A DNA stretch of 64,000 bases from Poecilobothrus nobilitatus (Eukaryota; Arthropoda; Insecta; Diptera; Dolichopodidae). A program made the position numbers and the translations under genes. The first letter of the stretch is position 1. The number at the start of each line of letters is the position of its first letter. This document shows, in pieces, positions 1 through 10,623 of this stretch. The notes beneath the pieces were generated by a model. It was given only the letters and a program-made list of their open reading frames with translations, was not told the origin of the DNA and searched no databases. Where the stretch lies: assembly GCA_947095535.1 (NCBI GenBank), contig OX352772.1, positions 146,620,177-146,684,176 of the forward strand, read 5' to 3'.

Positions 1-239
1 ACGACAAGTCCGTAAAAAAACCAGCAAAAGGAAATTATATGATAACATTACTGTTTAAACATATGAATGAAAAACCACAATTTGGCCGTTGTCGATCCAA
101 ATCAATATTCAAAAACGTGGAGCTAAGATTTTCAAAATCTAAAATATTCAAAGTGTATGGCAAAGTATCTCATTTTGAGACATATTATACCGGTGAGCAC
201 AACCAAAATTGAAAATATGTGTTATGATGAAAACAATAT

Positions 240-775
240 AGTATGTTATCAAACCAACATTTGCCACATCAAGTAGTCACAAAAGAAAGCACTACAACGA
301 AACTACGAGTTTTAAAGCCATAAGATGGAAATGGGGAAAATACCCTATTGTTTTTACAGCCGACATTGAAAAGATGTACCGGCATGGGTGTATAAAGAAG
401 ATGCAGAATATCAACGTGTGTTATAGAGAAATTAACCGAATGATCCGATAGTGGATTATAAATTTATGCCAGTAATTTTTAGCACAAAAACTGCAACATA
501 TTTGGCCCTCAAAACTTTGCAAAAATTGGCATCTGATGAAGAACAACAGTCAACACTATCCTTTAGCGGCAAAGGTTGTAACAACAGATCTTTATATGGA
601 TGATGTGCTTACGGGTGTATTTTCGATCAAGGAAGGTGTTATCTTGCAAGAACAATTATCAAAAATAATAAAAGCCGGTGGCTTCAACTTGCGAAAATGG
701 GTTGCTAATAGAATGGATCTTCTTGGAAATATTGTAAAAGAAGATAAGCAGCTAACCTAAGAAGAATATTGAACT
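240..775 (+). pseudogene. BEL/Pao reverse transcriptase fragment
   Basis: Broken reading frames give PIVFTADIEKMY-like and STKTATYLALKTL segments, then an open stretch at 536-760 with the catalytic YMDDVLTG box followed by GGFNLRKWVANR. This pairing of YMDD with a downstream G-G-F-x-L-R-K-W-x-x-N block is characteristic of the BEL/Pao clade (established family knowledge). The catalytic box looks intact but the fingers are split by stops. Part of the pol polyprotein, which would copy element RNA into DNA in capsid-like particles. Confidence 0.8.
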
Positions 776-889
776 CCGATACAGGTGAGAGTGTCAAAAC
801 ATTGGGTGTGCTTTGATTTCCAAATTCCAATTCGTTAAAGTGTAAGCTAACTTTTAAAAAAATTACGTATCAACTAAACGTAAATTTTT

Positions 890-1435
890 AAGTACTATAG
901 AACAACTTTTTGAGCGATCAGAATTTTTAGCTCCATTTACTATCAAATAATGATTGAAGAAGTCAGTCATCCCATCAAACTCAATGGAATTGAATGGGAT
1001 GACTGCCTTCCTCAAGACCTTCAAATTATATGGCGCAAGATAAAAGATTAAATTTATATACATAAATAAGTTTATATTGACATCAAAAGCTAAGGTTAGC
1101 CGCGTCAAATTATTATCTATACCACGCATTGAGCTTTGTGGAGCGGTTACTTACCAAGTTGTACCAAGCCGTTAAAAAAGCAATAAAGTTCGAAAACATA
1201 ATTTTCCATGCTTGGCTGGATTCAACAATTGTGTTGGCCTGGTTACATAATCATCCAAGTAACCATACAATATTCGTAGCAAATCGTATTACCAAAATTC
1301 AAAATATTGGTGAGCCCGAAACATTGAGATATGTTCCTACAAGCAGCAATCCTACCGATTTAGCTTCAATAGGTATGTTTCCAAATGAACTACTAAAAGC
1401 AGAATTGTGGTGGAACGGACCTTATTGGCTTAAAA
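890..1435 (+). pseudogene. BEL/Pao RNase H-side region of pol
   Basis: At about 985-1060 a GIEWDDCLPQDLQ-like segment appears, then a frame ending in IPRIELCGAV (about 1118-1145). The open frame 1129-1473 continues with AWLDSTIVLAWLH, FVANRITKIQ and RYVPTSSNPTDLAS, the order seen in BEL/Pao proteins between RT and integrase. The D of the LDST box and the NPTDLAS motif are present. An A-rich insertion near 1432-1450 (encoding poly-Lys) disrupts the junction with the integrase. Confidence 0.75.
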
Positions 1436-1450
1436 AAAAGAAGAAGAAGA

Positions 1451-2330
1451 TTGGCCAGAGTTACCAAATCTGAACGAAACACGAACGAGCGAACGAAACA
1501 AACAAAGAAGGTCAAAGTAAATTTAAGTACCAACTCTCAATCCAATAACTTCGAGCACTTATTAGATAATTCTTCATCATTATCAAAGTTATTAGGAGTT
1601 ACAGCGTACTGTACTAGATTCGTTAACCACTGCAAGAAAAGGAAATGTGAATATAAAACCAAAATTCTGACCACAGATGAAATCAAAGAAGCCACTTATT
1701 TCTGGGTAAAAAGAGTAGAAACACAACACTCTGCAGCAGAAATCAAAAAAATCACATCAACATCTAACAATTTAAATCATTGGAAAAGTCTTGATGCATT
1801 CTGTGATGCTAATGGTATTTTTAGAGTAGGAGGCCGGTTGCACCACACAAATATACCTTGGGATGGGAACAGCAACATCCAATAATAATTGCACACAAAA
1901 TCATTTTCTTATACCCAGAGGGTATAACCGCTTTAACACCTGGTCACTTCTTAATAGAAATATCTCAGTTGGCAATACCTGAAACATCCCATTTAGAATA
2001 AAATGAGCATCACTTAAAAATATAGCAGTTTATGCAGAGATTGGTTCAGTCATTTTGGATGCGATGGCAATAGGAATATCTACATGGACTGAAACAAAGG
2101 CCTAAATGGGTCAACCAAACAAAAAATATCGAAATAGGCAATTTAGTACTCACTAAAACAAAAAATGTACCAAATAAATAACTGGCTATTAGCAAGAATA
2201 CTCGAAACTTACAAGAGTGCAGACGATCTAGTAAAAGTAGCATGATTAAAAATAAAAGATAGTATATGCAAAAGAGCGATAACCAAATTATTTTTAGTAC
2301 CAAATCAATATAATATTACACCAACAGAAA
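1451..2330 (+). pseudogene. BEL/Pao integrase, zinc-binding and C-terminal parts
   Basis: An open frame at 1451-1885 ends with DANGIFRVGGRLHHTNIPW, the conserved entry to the BEL/Pao integrase, preceded by an ATYFWVKRVETQ segment. The expected HPxIxxH step follows at 1885-1900 in a shifted frame. The catalytic core is mostly missing: sequence resumes near 2040-2160 with SFWMRW and RPKWVNQTKNIEIGNLVL, resembling the C-terminal DUF5641-type tail. So the copy has lost the DDE core by deletion. Confidence 0.7.
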
Positions 2331-2395
2331 ATCATCATTCAAATAATAAAACGTCTAACACAGCAAATATATATATGTAAAGATTGTGGAAAAAG

Positions 2396-2987
2396 GGACA
2401 ACCCTGGTTTCGTAACCGACTATAAAATTCCTCCAAATAGATATATATATATATGCAGAACCCGTAAAACGGCAATTCGTAATAATTTTTGTATCTCATT
2501 TTTATGGAACAAAGAATTTGAAATTATGGGGGTATAAAAAAATGGGAGTTTCAGATTTTCATACGAAAAATATTAAATTCTACCTGTGAAAAATAATAAT
2601 AAATGTTGTGAAAATTTAGACATTTTTATGAAAAACAATATAAGGAATAAGGGCTGCTGGTCCCGCGCCTTGCGGCCGATCGCCCACGTTCAGAGGCAGC
2701 AGGTCCCAAGATAAAGGCGAAGGGAGTTGTGAAGGGAAGGGCTGAGGGAGGGGTAAAGAGTGGCTCGAAGTAAGAGAGTTGGTTGTTTACAAAATCAGGA
2801 TATTTCTCCTTTTCCAGAATTCTTACATATATGTATATGCGAGATTCAGAATTAGGAGGGATTTTAAAGTATAGTTTAATAGTTTTTCTTTTAAAATATT
2901 TTTAATCGAATTAGACATAACACCATACGGCTTTATGACCCATTCAAATGATATGACCCATTTTTAAAATAAGGCTTTATGACACCT
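2396..2987. other. Non-coding stretch with a GC-rich island
   Basis: AT-rich sequence without a credible gene. At about 2645-2765 it is broken by a compact GC-rich patch with two near-identical words (gctgctggtccc, gcagcaggtccc), unlike everything around it. It may be a fragment of an unrelated element. The 3' LTR of the BEL/Pao copy should begin in the first part, but no second LTR is available for comparison. Confidence 0.4.
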
Positions 2988-3521
2988 CACCGTTTCATTG
3001 TGGATTCTTGCTGCACAAAATTGCTTGGTTCTGACATTTTGTTGCCAAATATTCTGAGAGCTGTCTTGCAGTTCTGACTGATAATTGGCCCTGCATTTTC
3101 TTCTAATTTTGTTTTGTTATTAAGTCTACGTAACATAGCTTTGTTTCCATTATAAAAATTTAGGCTGTAGGTTTTGAATGTGATGGTCCTAATCTCGTCG
3201 TGAAGCTATTCAATGCTTAAGCTATCTCCAAAAATGTTACAAAAAAATGTTTTTTATATCAATCCAAGTTTTATTTGTTAGATATTATATTTCGACTATT
3301 TGGCGTTTTTTACCGACTAACCTACTTTTAACCACATCTAGAAATATTTGTTGGCTTATTTAACCGTATTGGCTTACCAGAGGGGAAACCCGATCGACAA
3401 GTTCATTAAATTTGTACAAATCATCCCTATTGCCATTATACAATAGTAAATTATTTAAGTATTTAATAGTATCTAATGTTACCTGTTGTAATACTAGTAC
3501 TGGTTCTTCGCGATTTGCCAT
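2988..3521 (-). pseudogene. Ty3/gypsy-type Gag fragment
   Basis: Reading the minus strand from an ATG at 3521, the frame gives a Gag/capsid-like order: LDTIKYLNNLLLYNGNRDD, then NELVDRVSPLVSQY, then FLDVVKSRLVGKKRQ, and in shifted frames EIRTITFKTYSLNFYN. This matches the gypsy Gag pattern of a core helix, a D-x-V-D-x-V-x-P-L box and a V-K-S-x-L-x-G box. There are at least two in-frame stops and one frameshift. It is an isolated piece: the minus-strand pol at 6.4-7.5 kb lies upstream of it in minus-strand order, so they cannot be one ordinary element. Confidence 0.65.
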
Positions 3522-3897
3522 ATTTGCTTCGGTTTTGCTTTTCTTCTTCTTCCTTAGTGCTGATTTGGAGCTTGTTGCCTCCTTTTTTTGTCAAATTTTG
3601 TTTTACATAGAATTTTATTTTTTTTTTTTGAATTGTTTTTTTCTTCTTGTATTTAATAATTTTATTCATATATCATCATAGGATCATAAACAAATATTAA
3701 TGTTTTTTTTTCAAAATTATTTACTAGAAATGAGTTTTTACAATTGGATATATCAATTCTTATGTAGTGTTTAGTTTATTTTACACTTCAATTAATTGAA
3801 TTAAAATTTTAATACATGGTATCAGCTTTGTAAAAGTTTTATTTCGTTTTATTTTTTTTTTGTTTTATTTAATTTTATTTTTTTTTCTTAAGGAATT
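3522..3897. other. T-rich stretch upstream of the minus-strand Gag
   Basis: Low-complexity AT/T-rich DNA. On the minus strand it would be the A-rich leader of the Gag fragment. I see no gene in it. Confidence 0.4.
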
Positions 3898-4128
3898 TCT
3901 TAAGGAATTCACCGATCTTTCCGACGAAAGGTCTTGGGTTCAAATCTCGGTGATGTCAAAAATAATATATAAAATATAATAGAATAATGTAAACAAAATA
4001 TTAAATATAATTATAATTTAATACTTGTACCGAGATGGCCCACATGCTTTAAGGCAAAAGAGTCCTAAAAATATCGGCAGATATTTATATCTGGGCCATA
4101 TAATATAAAAAAAAAATCTTAAGGAATT
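3898..4128 (+). mobile_element. SINE-like retroposon with 12-bp target site duplication
   Basis: A 207-bp insert (3910-4116) is flanked by identical copies of TCTTAAGGAATT at 3898-3909 and 4117-4128 and ends in an A run (about 4107-4116), the mark of target-primed reverse transcription. Its head holds a pol III B-box-like word, TTGGGTTCAAATCTCGG (about 3934-3950). No clear A box precedes it, so the copy is either 5'-truncated or from a family with an atypical head. A second partial copy of the target word directly precedes the left duplication (3886-3897). No protein-coding capacity. Confidence 0.75.
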
Positions 4129-4370
4129 ATAAATAATTGTTTTTATACGTACATATTAAAGTAATTCATTTGCTTTTTTTCTAATTGTATTATTATTGTA
4201 TACGTAATTAGGAATATATTTAACTTTCAATACAAATTTGATAAAAACTTAAAACTTAGAGCGTTTCTCTTTTATATATGTATTTTTATTTTCATTACAA
4301 TTTTATGGTAATAAAATAAAAAAAGTTATATTTTTGAACTTTTTTTTTCTTTTTATGCAATTAACATACA
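4129..4370. other. AT-rich spacer
   Basis: AT-rich DNA between the SINE and the tandem array. No coding or structural feature recognised. Confidence 0.4.
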
Positions 4371-4774
4371 TCATAATATTTAATCTGTAAATGACAGACA
4401 TTTAAAACCCTTTTACTCAATGATTTACCAACCAACTTTAATTTTTTTCTTTTTAAATGATAAATATTCAGTACAGCCATTTTACAAAATTAATATTTTT
4501 CCAAAATTTTCTGATTTTCATTAATAATTTTCCATTTTTATAAAAAACCCATTTAAGTACATGCATATGTATCATATAATATGTATAATCTATACCTATA
4601 ATATACATATTCAAAAACGACGCTCTTTTATTCCGTTGAATTTTAAATTTTGCTTTGTTGTTTTTGCTTTTTGTTTTTTTTCTAAATATGTATATAAATA
4701 AAATTTTAAAATATGTATGGTAGGAAATAAAAATTTCACAATATAACTAAATATAAACATTCAGATTTTAGTGA

Positions 4775-4852
4775 AGGGTTTGGTGCAGTGGTAGAGTGGC
4801 CGATTCGTAAACTTCGAAGTTTTGAGGTTTGCAAGTTCGATGCAATTCTATT
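4775..4852 (+). pseudogene. tRNA-like block, array unit 1
   Basis: Contains TGGTGCAGTGGTAGAGTGG (4781-4799), very close to the A-box/D-arm of tRNA-Gly genes, and 40 bases later AAGTTCGATGCAATTC (4833-4848), a degenerate B box. A short arm pair TTCG/CGAA flanks a 7-base loop where the anticodon arm would be, but the base before the anticodon is not T and the acceptor stem does not pair. I read it as a tRNA pseudogene or SINE head, not a working tRNA. Confidence 0.55.
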
Positions 4853-5290
4853 TTTATTTTTTTTAGTTGTTTTTCTGATATTTTCATATCATCATATCAT
4901 AATATTTAATCTGTAAATGACAGACATTTAAAACCATTTTACTCAATGATTTACCAACCAACTTTCATTTTTTTCTTTTTAAATGATAAATATTCAGTAC
5001 AGCCATCTTACAAGATTAATATTTTTCCAAAATTTTCTGATTTTCATTAATAATTTTCCATTTTTATAAAAAACCCATGTAAAGTATATACATATGTATC
5101 ATATAGTATGTATAATCTATACATATAATATACATATTCAAAAACGACGCTTTTTTATTCCGTTGAATTTTAAATTTTGCTTTTTGCTTTTTGTTTTTTT
5201 TCTAAATACATAAATAAAATTTTAAAATATGTATGGTAGGAAATAAAAATTTCACAATATAACTGAATATAAACATTCAGATTTTAGTGA

Positions 5291-5368
5291 AGGGTTTGGT
5301 GCAGTGGTAGAGTGGCCGATTCGTAAACTTCGAAGTTTTGATATTTACAAGTTCGATGCAATTCTATT
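5291..5368 (+). pseudogene. tRNA-like block, array unit 2
   Basis: Near-identical to the block in unit 1, with the A-box word TGGTGCAGTGG at 5297-5307 and GTTCGATGCAATTC at about 5351-5364. The few differences sit in the presumed variable/T arm. Its retention at the same place in each unit shows it was amplified with the unit. Confidence 0.55.
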
Positions 5369-5784
5369 TTTTTTTTTTTAGTTATTTTTCTGATATTTTC
5401 ATATCACCATATCATAATATTTAATCTGTAAATGACAGACATTTAAAACCCTTTTACTCAATGATTTACCAACCAACTTTAATTTTTTTCTTTTTAAATG
5501 ATAAATACTCAGAACAGCCATCTTACAAGATTAATATTTTTCCAAAATTTTCTGATTTTCATTAATAATTTTCCACTTTTATAAAAAAACCCATGTAAAG
5601 TATATACATATGTATCATATAGTATGTATAATCTATACCTATAATATACATATTCAAAAAAGACGGTCTTTGATTCCGTTAAATTTTTGTTTTATTTTCT
5701 TTTCGATTATAAATTTTAAAATATTGGTTGTATGGTAGGAGTAGGAATTTCACAATATAACTGAATATGAACATTCAGATTTCA

Positions 5785-5862
5785 GTTTAGGTTTTAGTAC
5801 AGCGGTAGAGTGTGGGGTTATTAATAGTTGCTTTTTAATCTTGCAAGTTCGATTCAGTTCTG
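5785..5862 (+). pseudogene. tRNA-like block, array unit 3, diverged
   Basis: The A-box-like word is changed to TTAGTACAGCGGTAGAGTG (about 5794-5812), while the B-box region GCAAGTTCGATTCAG (5843-5857) is closer to the consensus GGTTCGANTCC than in units 1 and 2. The middle is unalignable with the other two blocks. Confidence 0.45.
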
Positions 5863-5990
5863 CTTGTTTTTTTTAGTTTTTTTTTTTTTTATATTTTAAA
5901 CGAAATAAATTCTTATATATCATAATATCATCATAATATTTAATCTGTATTGATAGACATTTAAAACCCTTTTACTCAATGATTTACCAT

Positions 5991-6434
5991 CTTGGGCTTC
6001 TTATAATATATATATAATAGGTGTATATTGAGTTTCCAATACTCAATAAATCAAGGGCAACTTCTAAACGATAATAATAACCGTTTTTTTTACAAAAAAT
6101 ATCATTTGCAAAGAAATTTTAAATTTATAAAGGCTTTAATTATTGAAAATTGTATTAATGTATTAATGTACATTTTAAATAAAATCATAAAGAAACTGTA
6201 CTGTATATACTGTATTGTAATTGCTAATTAAAACACCTCGAATTTCGAGGGGCGGGCGAATACTAGTTTAAATTTAATTTACATTTTTTTTTTATTAATT
6301 GTTTTTCTATAGTTGTTGATTATTAATATCAGCAGTGTTTTTACAATTATTTTGGATTATTAAAAGTTTAAATTGCTGAAATTTTTATTAAATTTTAAAG
6401 TTTGATTTAATTTGAGCATTTTCACCTCTCGTAA
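5991..6434. other. AT-rich stretch, small palindrome only
   Basis: No gene recognised. A short frame at 6028-6231 is AT-rich low complexity with no recognisable domain. A small palindrome, cctcgaatttcgagg, lies at about 6236-6250. The right part borders the minus-strand gypsy fragment and may hold its decayed 3' portion. Confidence 0.35.
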
Positions 6435-7545
6435 AGTTGATTAGAGGTTTAGCAATTTTTGCGAAATCCCTGATAAATCGTCTGTAACAGGATGCTAATC
6501 CTAAGAACTATTTGAGTTCCTTGAGATTTTCGGGAGGACACATTTTTTAAATTGCTTGAATCTTTGTTAATCAGGTTTGATACCTTGACTTGTTATGATA
6601 TATCCGAAAAATTCGACTCCTTCCTTGAAATTCTGTTTTATCAAGATTGACTTTTAGGTTTACTGTTTGTAATTTATTGAATACCTTTCCAATATTTTGA
6701 AGATGTTCTTCCTCGTTTTTACCACCAAAGATGATCACGTCGTCGATGTATACTTAGCACATCTTTCCGATATATTAGGGAAATATTTGCTACGTCAAAT
6801 TGCCACAGCAAATCTTTACGGAATAGGATAGGTATCCGAAACTGTAACTGTATTTAACCTTTTAAAGTCGATTACAAGTCGATATTTTTTTAAACCTGAA
6901 GCATCCATTTTCTTTTCCACAATTCATATGGGCGAGTTATATGGACTTTTTGAGGCTCTTATTATACCATCTTGAAGTATTTGAAGTATTTGCTTTCCTA
7001 CTTCCGCTCTCATGTGGAGAGGTTATGGATATACTTTACTGTAGATAGGTTCTTCAGTTGGAGTTTTAATGTCAGCTTTTACAGATGTGACGATGGTTTC
7101 TTGATTGTTGATTGAACCGAAAAGCTCATTGTATTGATTTATTAACCCTTTTAATTTAGCTACATACAAGTGGTGATCTCGAATTTCGATTCTGTTGACT
7201 TGGAGAGATGGGATCTCTTTTAGGGGTACTTTTATTCCAGTAAGCGTGTGATTTTTTCGGTTGATTACTGCTTTGAATTCTTTGAGAGTGTCGTCGCCTA
7301 TTATCCCATCGAAACTTTTTAAACCAGGTAGTATAAAGAATTCTGTTATTAAGTGTTCACAATACATTCAAAAATTTTACCACTATTTTCTTTGTTATTT
7401 CTATATCTCTTTGTGACTTAATTTTGGATGTTTTGTTTGTTGGTATTGCGTTTGGTGCTAATTCTGTTTTTATAAAATTCTTGTTCGCACCGATATCGCA
7501 CCGGTATTTTTCCTTATTATTTAGTTAAATTTTGTTTGAAAAAAT
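6435..7545 (-). pseudogene. Gypsy/errantivirus-type protease-reverse transcriptase remnant
   Basis: On the minus strand, from right to left: CDIGANKNFI (about 7480-7505; the protease D-T-G-A box with T changed to I), then a frameshift into an open frame 7367-7023 with LTEFFILPGLKSFDGIIGD, the usual protease C-terminus/linker of gypsy-like elements. RT follows: a SPYNSPI-like segment, VIDFKRLN, and YIDDVIIFGG at about 6723-6756. The palm segment between VIDFKRLN and YIDD is deleted. After YIDD come thumb/connection pieces ending near 6435. Non-functional. No RNase H, integrase or LTR seen. Confidence 0.75.
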
Positions 7546-8884
7546 TTTTTGACGATTTTCTTTATTATTTTAATTTATTATTTTTTATATGCTTCTTATT
7601 CTGATTTTTTTTTGTTAATTTTTTGTAATTAGCAATTTTTTATTCTCTTACTTACGTTATAATTAAAATAGTTTGCATTTGAGCAAAAACTTGACATTTC
7701 CTTAGCTATTAAGAAGGTTCACCTATTTTGTATAGTTGCTTTGAAATATAACGTATCATTCCTTTTTAGTCCTAAGCTTTTATTCTCGCAAAAGACTTAC
7801 TGCGGTACGATTATATTTACTTTCTATTTTGAACTGTGTTCCCACAGTTACAATGACTGAATACTAATTGCACTTGGAGCTTAATTATGTTTTCACGAGG
7901 ATAAGTTTTTTTTTCAAGGTATTGAGCAGTGTGTTCTCACGGTTACAGCTGCGTCTCTCTGATGATTGACAAATGATTGACAAAAATTAAACTGTAACTT
8001 AACTAATATCTAACAGCTAATTTATACTATAAAATTTGCTGATATAACAATTTAACATTATTTCGAAATTATTATTTCCCGTGAGAAATAAATAAAATTA
8101 TTAATATTAAAGTATTGTAATTTGATATTTAAAGTAAAATTATTGAAACATTAGTGTGGGTCTTAATTCCAATTCCAATTAAAGCCCGCGGGTTTTAATT
8201 CCTTTTAATTATGGACTTTTTACATCAAAAACAATTTTTTATATATACTAATTACATTTCTAAACACTTTACTAACGAGTTACTCATTTTTAATAATATT
8301 AACTTCCCAACAAAAATTTGTTTTATAGCTCTTTTTATTTATTCTTTTAAAACACAAATAATAATATACATTTTATTTATCAAAATAAGGTTAAGTTTTT
8401 CTTTATTCTACATTCTACAACATAAAGATTTACTATTTATTCATTGTTTTTTCAATTATTTCTAGTCTCCTTTTATATTTCACGGTAGTTTTTGTTAATA
8501 TCTTAATATCACTTTTAATTTTATTAATTGCTCACTATTATATTATACATTTTTCTTTTATTGAAAATTACAATTTTAATTTTATTTTTAATAACAAATG
8601 AATCCATATTAATATCACTAGTAATTTAGCCAACCTTTTTTATTATATTAATTTTTTTTTTCCCTGCTTAGTTTTTTTTATTTTTGTTTCAACAATCAAC
8701 AAAAACTTAGATCATTCCTTTATCTATATGTCACAATAATTTATAATAAGATATATTTCAACAATTATTCAGCGATTTGTCTTATTTCTATTCTTTTGAT
8801 TTAATTATTTTTCAACAATCAACAACATGAACATTTTAGATGAATTCATTATCTAAGTTAATACCGGATTTTTTTTTTTAATAC
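7546..8884. other. AT-rich non-coding stretch, possible LTR-like sequence
   Basis: Long T/A-rich DNA. 7780-8190 has fewer homopolymers and a word repeated close together (tgattgacaaatgattgacaaa, about 7962-7983), as might be found in an LTR or leader of the adjacent gypsy copy, but there is no partner LTR to prove it. An open frame at 8211-8465 is hydrophobic low complexity and I do not accept it as a gene. Confidence 0.35.
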
Positions 8885-9045
8885 ATAAATGTGGGCAGGA
8901 AATTACACAGCCTTTCCTGTTCAGACGTGGCTGTAAATGACGTAAGGGGGAATAACTCTTACGACGTGTGTGGGATTCGAACCCACACTCCCTCAGTGTT
9001 TACAGCTTATTATACGCTCTTACCCACTAGGCCACCGAGACCCCT
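8885..9045 (-). mobile_element. tRNA-derived SINE
   Basis: Minus strand: the head carries a perfect pol III A box TGGCCTAGTGG (9024-9034) and B box GGTTCGAATCC (8973-8983) with a GTGTGGG/CCCACAC T-stem. A roughly 75-base unrelated body follows, then an A-rich tail (T run on the plus strand, about 8870-8881). Head-body-tail layout and size fit an insect tRNA-derived SINE. The spacing between boxes and lack of a foldable acceptor stem argue against a functional tRNA. No clear target duplication seen. Confidence 0.75.
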
Positions 9046-9394
9046 ATTTTTATACAAATTTTATACAACCTGAATTTTTGCTAAATCATTATTTAGCTCA
9101 CTAATAGTGAAATTTTTTGCTGTTGTATTAATTTGGTGATTAATGTTACACCGGCTATGAAACTCATAAGAAGTTACAAGAAAAGGTTGCGGAGAGGTCT
9201 TGAAATACTGGAATACGTATTTTTGAGCACCATGGTAGTACCTATGAGCACCATGTACCTATTCAAAAAAAAAAATCAAAAATCATATAAATATGGTAAT
9301 CAGAAAAAATAAATATCAAATTGCATTAGTGAAAACGAAGACTATCATCATGAAATTTCAGATCCAGATGAACATAGAGAAGAAGAAGTGCAAG
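9046..9394. other. Spacer upstream of errantivirus-like remnant
   Basis: No gene recognised. 9300-9394 is increasingly purine-rich and may already be decayed pol-proximal sequence of the element that follows. Confidence 0.35.
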
Positions 9395-9454
9395 AGGTAA
9401 ATTTTATGACGGATACCTCTCTATCGTTCCATACTTATAGTATAAAACCCGAAA

Positions 9455-9760
9455 AAACAATATTTTAAAATTTTTAATCGATACCGGGGCCAATAAAAAA
9501 TTCATAAAACCAGAATTGGTTCCAAGTGCAAAAGCAACAATCCGGCAATTTAACATCAGATCAGCTAGAGATGATATAGAAATACATAAACAAATAACTA
9601 GGAAATTTTTCGAGAATATGGGAAATAATACAGTCACAGGCTTTTTCGTTTTTCCTGGAGTTTTGACGGCATAATAGGCGAAGATTCCCTTAAGAAAGTC
9701 GGAGCAGTAATAGAAAGGAAAAATAATATTCTACGCATATGTATATCCTGATATTAAAAT
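9455..9760 (+). pseudogene. Gypsy-group aspartic protease remnant
   Basis: Contains LIDTGANKKFIKPELVP (9477-9527), the retroviral-type aspartic protease active-site D-T-G-A with family-typical flanks, followed by FEN and FFVFPGVL segments equivalent to the protease C-terminal half. Stops follow near 9673. The catalytic Asp is intact in this copy, unlike the copy at 7.5 kb on the minus strand where the box reads DIGA. Confidence 0.7.
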
Positions 9761-10059
9761 CAATCTTAAAGAAAAACCTTCAGATGAAGCAAATAATATA
9801 GAAATAAGAACTCAACATTTATCAGAGGAAAATCAAGGGAAAGTGAAGAAAATAGTTAATAAAAATATAAAAAGGTTTTTGGACCCATAAATAATAAGGA
9901 AATCATAGACACCCATGTGAAGGCCAAGCTCAGAACTACTACAGAAGATCCTATTTTCAGCAAATCGTACCCTTATGCAGCCAAAATGCGAAAAGAGGTA
10001 GAAGATCAAGTCCAAAAATTGTTAGAGGATTTGCAAAAAAAAATGAATTAGAAAAGCTG

Positions 10060-10612
10060 CATGAAAACCATTGTATTAGTCAACTTATCAAAGGAGTACA
10101 TTCTGAATGTGAGTTTCAAAGCCAACACGAAGAAATCATTGAAGCTATTGACGAAAGCACCATCTTTTTTGACCAATTTCGATGGAAATATCAATGCATA
10201 AAACGTAACTCATCATTTAAAAGGGAGTTTCATCATTCAACATTACAATCAAACTATTCAGATCAAACAACAAAAAATTTATCAGCAAAGAAACTAGAAT
10301 ACCTGAAACCCTACCAGCCATATTCCAAGCGAAAGCAACAGAAAAAAAAGTAAAACTCAATCTAAACTACCTTAGCAATTTAAACCAAAGCAATACTCAA
10401 AAAATTCACCAGCTTCGCAAGAATGAAGAGGCATCAATCATATCAGACGTTCAGTCAACCAGTTGTCATTATTTGGTATCGTCACTGCAATCGCAATGAA
10501 CAAAATTTGGAAAAAGAAATCCGAGGTAAATCAAGAAATTCCACCAGCAACAACAACTCATTAGTTAGAACCAGTTAAGTTAAATGTTGATCTAGGAGAC
10601 GCAGATCTTTAA
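10060..10612 (+). pseudogene. env-like C-terminal remnant of an errantivirus
   Basis: Frames in this stretch carry the general features of insect errantivirus envelope C-termini: a Cys-containing ectodomain segment, an FFDQF-type box and a TAIAMNKIWKKK membrane-exit/basic tail, ending at the purine tract. Reading frames switch and several stops are present, so no protein could be made. The receptor-binding part and fusion region are absent. Confidence 0.55.
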
Positions 10613-10623
10613 AGAGGGAGGAG
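10611..10623 (+). promoter_or_regulatory. Polypurine tract and start of 3' LTR
   Basis: AAAGAGGGAGGAG at the expected place after env, followed by AGTTACC, which resembles the AGT-type LTR starts of gypsy-group elements. It would prime plus-strand DNA synthesis. The LTR that should follow is not continuous; LINE-derived sequence appears by 10.77 kb. Confidence 0.55.

Larger units (their letters stand above)
1..2395 (+). mobile_element. BEL/Pao-type LTR retrotransposon, decayed pol, left end outside the window
   Basis: Fragments in several frames read in BEL/Pao order: reverse transcriptase, RNase H-side domain, integrase zinc-binding part and integrase C-terminal part. No frame stays open beyond about 145 codons, and stops and frameshifts separate the pieces. 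A purine run near 2377-2398 (ggaaaaaggga) could be the polypurine tract. No LTR was recognised after it. Gag and protease would lie left of position 1. The copy is dead. Confidence 0.8.
4371..5990 (+). repeat. Tandem array of about 520-bp units (3 full, 1 partial)
   Basis: Units start with tcataatatttaatctgta at 4371, 4898, 5412 and 5931, giving periods of 527, 514 and 519 bp. Each full unit holds, in order, the tracts tttactcaatgatttacca, aatatttttccaaaattttc, an alternating cata/tata tract, a cattcagatttt word and then a tRNA-like block. Units 1 and 2 are very similar; unit 3 is more diverged near its end, and the fourth stops around 5990. The arrangement resembles a short satellite-like array whose repeat unit contains a tRNA-derived segment. 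Confidence 0.85.

Noticed and set aside
3412..3681. Plus-strand hydrophobic 89-codon frame
   Set aside because: It is antisense to the minus-strand gypsy Gag fragment and its A-rich leader, with no recognisable domain.
4775..5862. Cluster of three functional tRNA-Gly genes
   Set aside because: Acceptor stems do not pair, the B box is degenerate and the blocks sit inside tandem repeat units.
8211..8465. 84-codon plus-strand frame as a membrane protein
   Set aside because: Composition is that of random AT-rich DNA (Phe, Ile, Leu, Tyr, Asn), with no motif or context.
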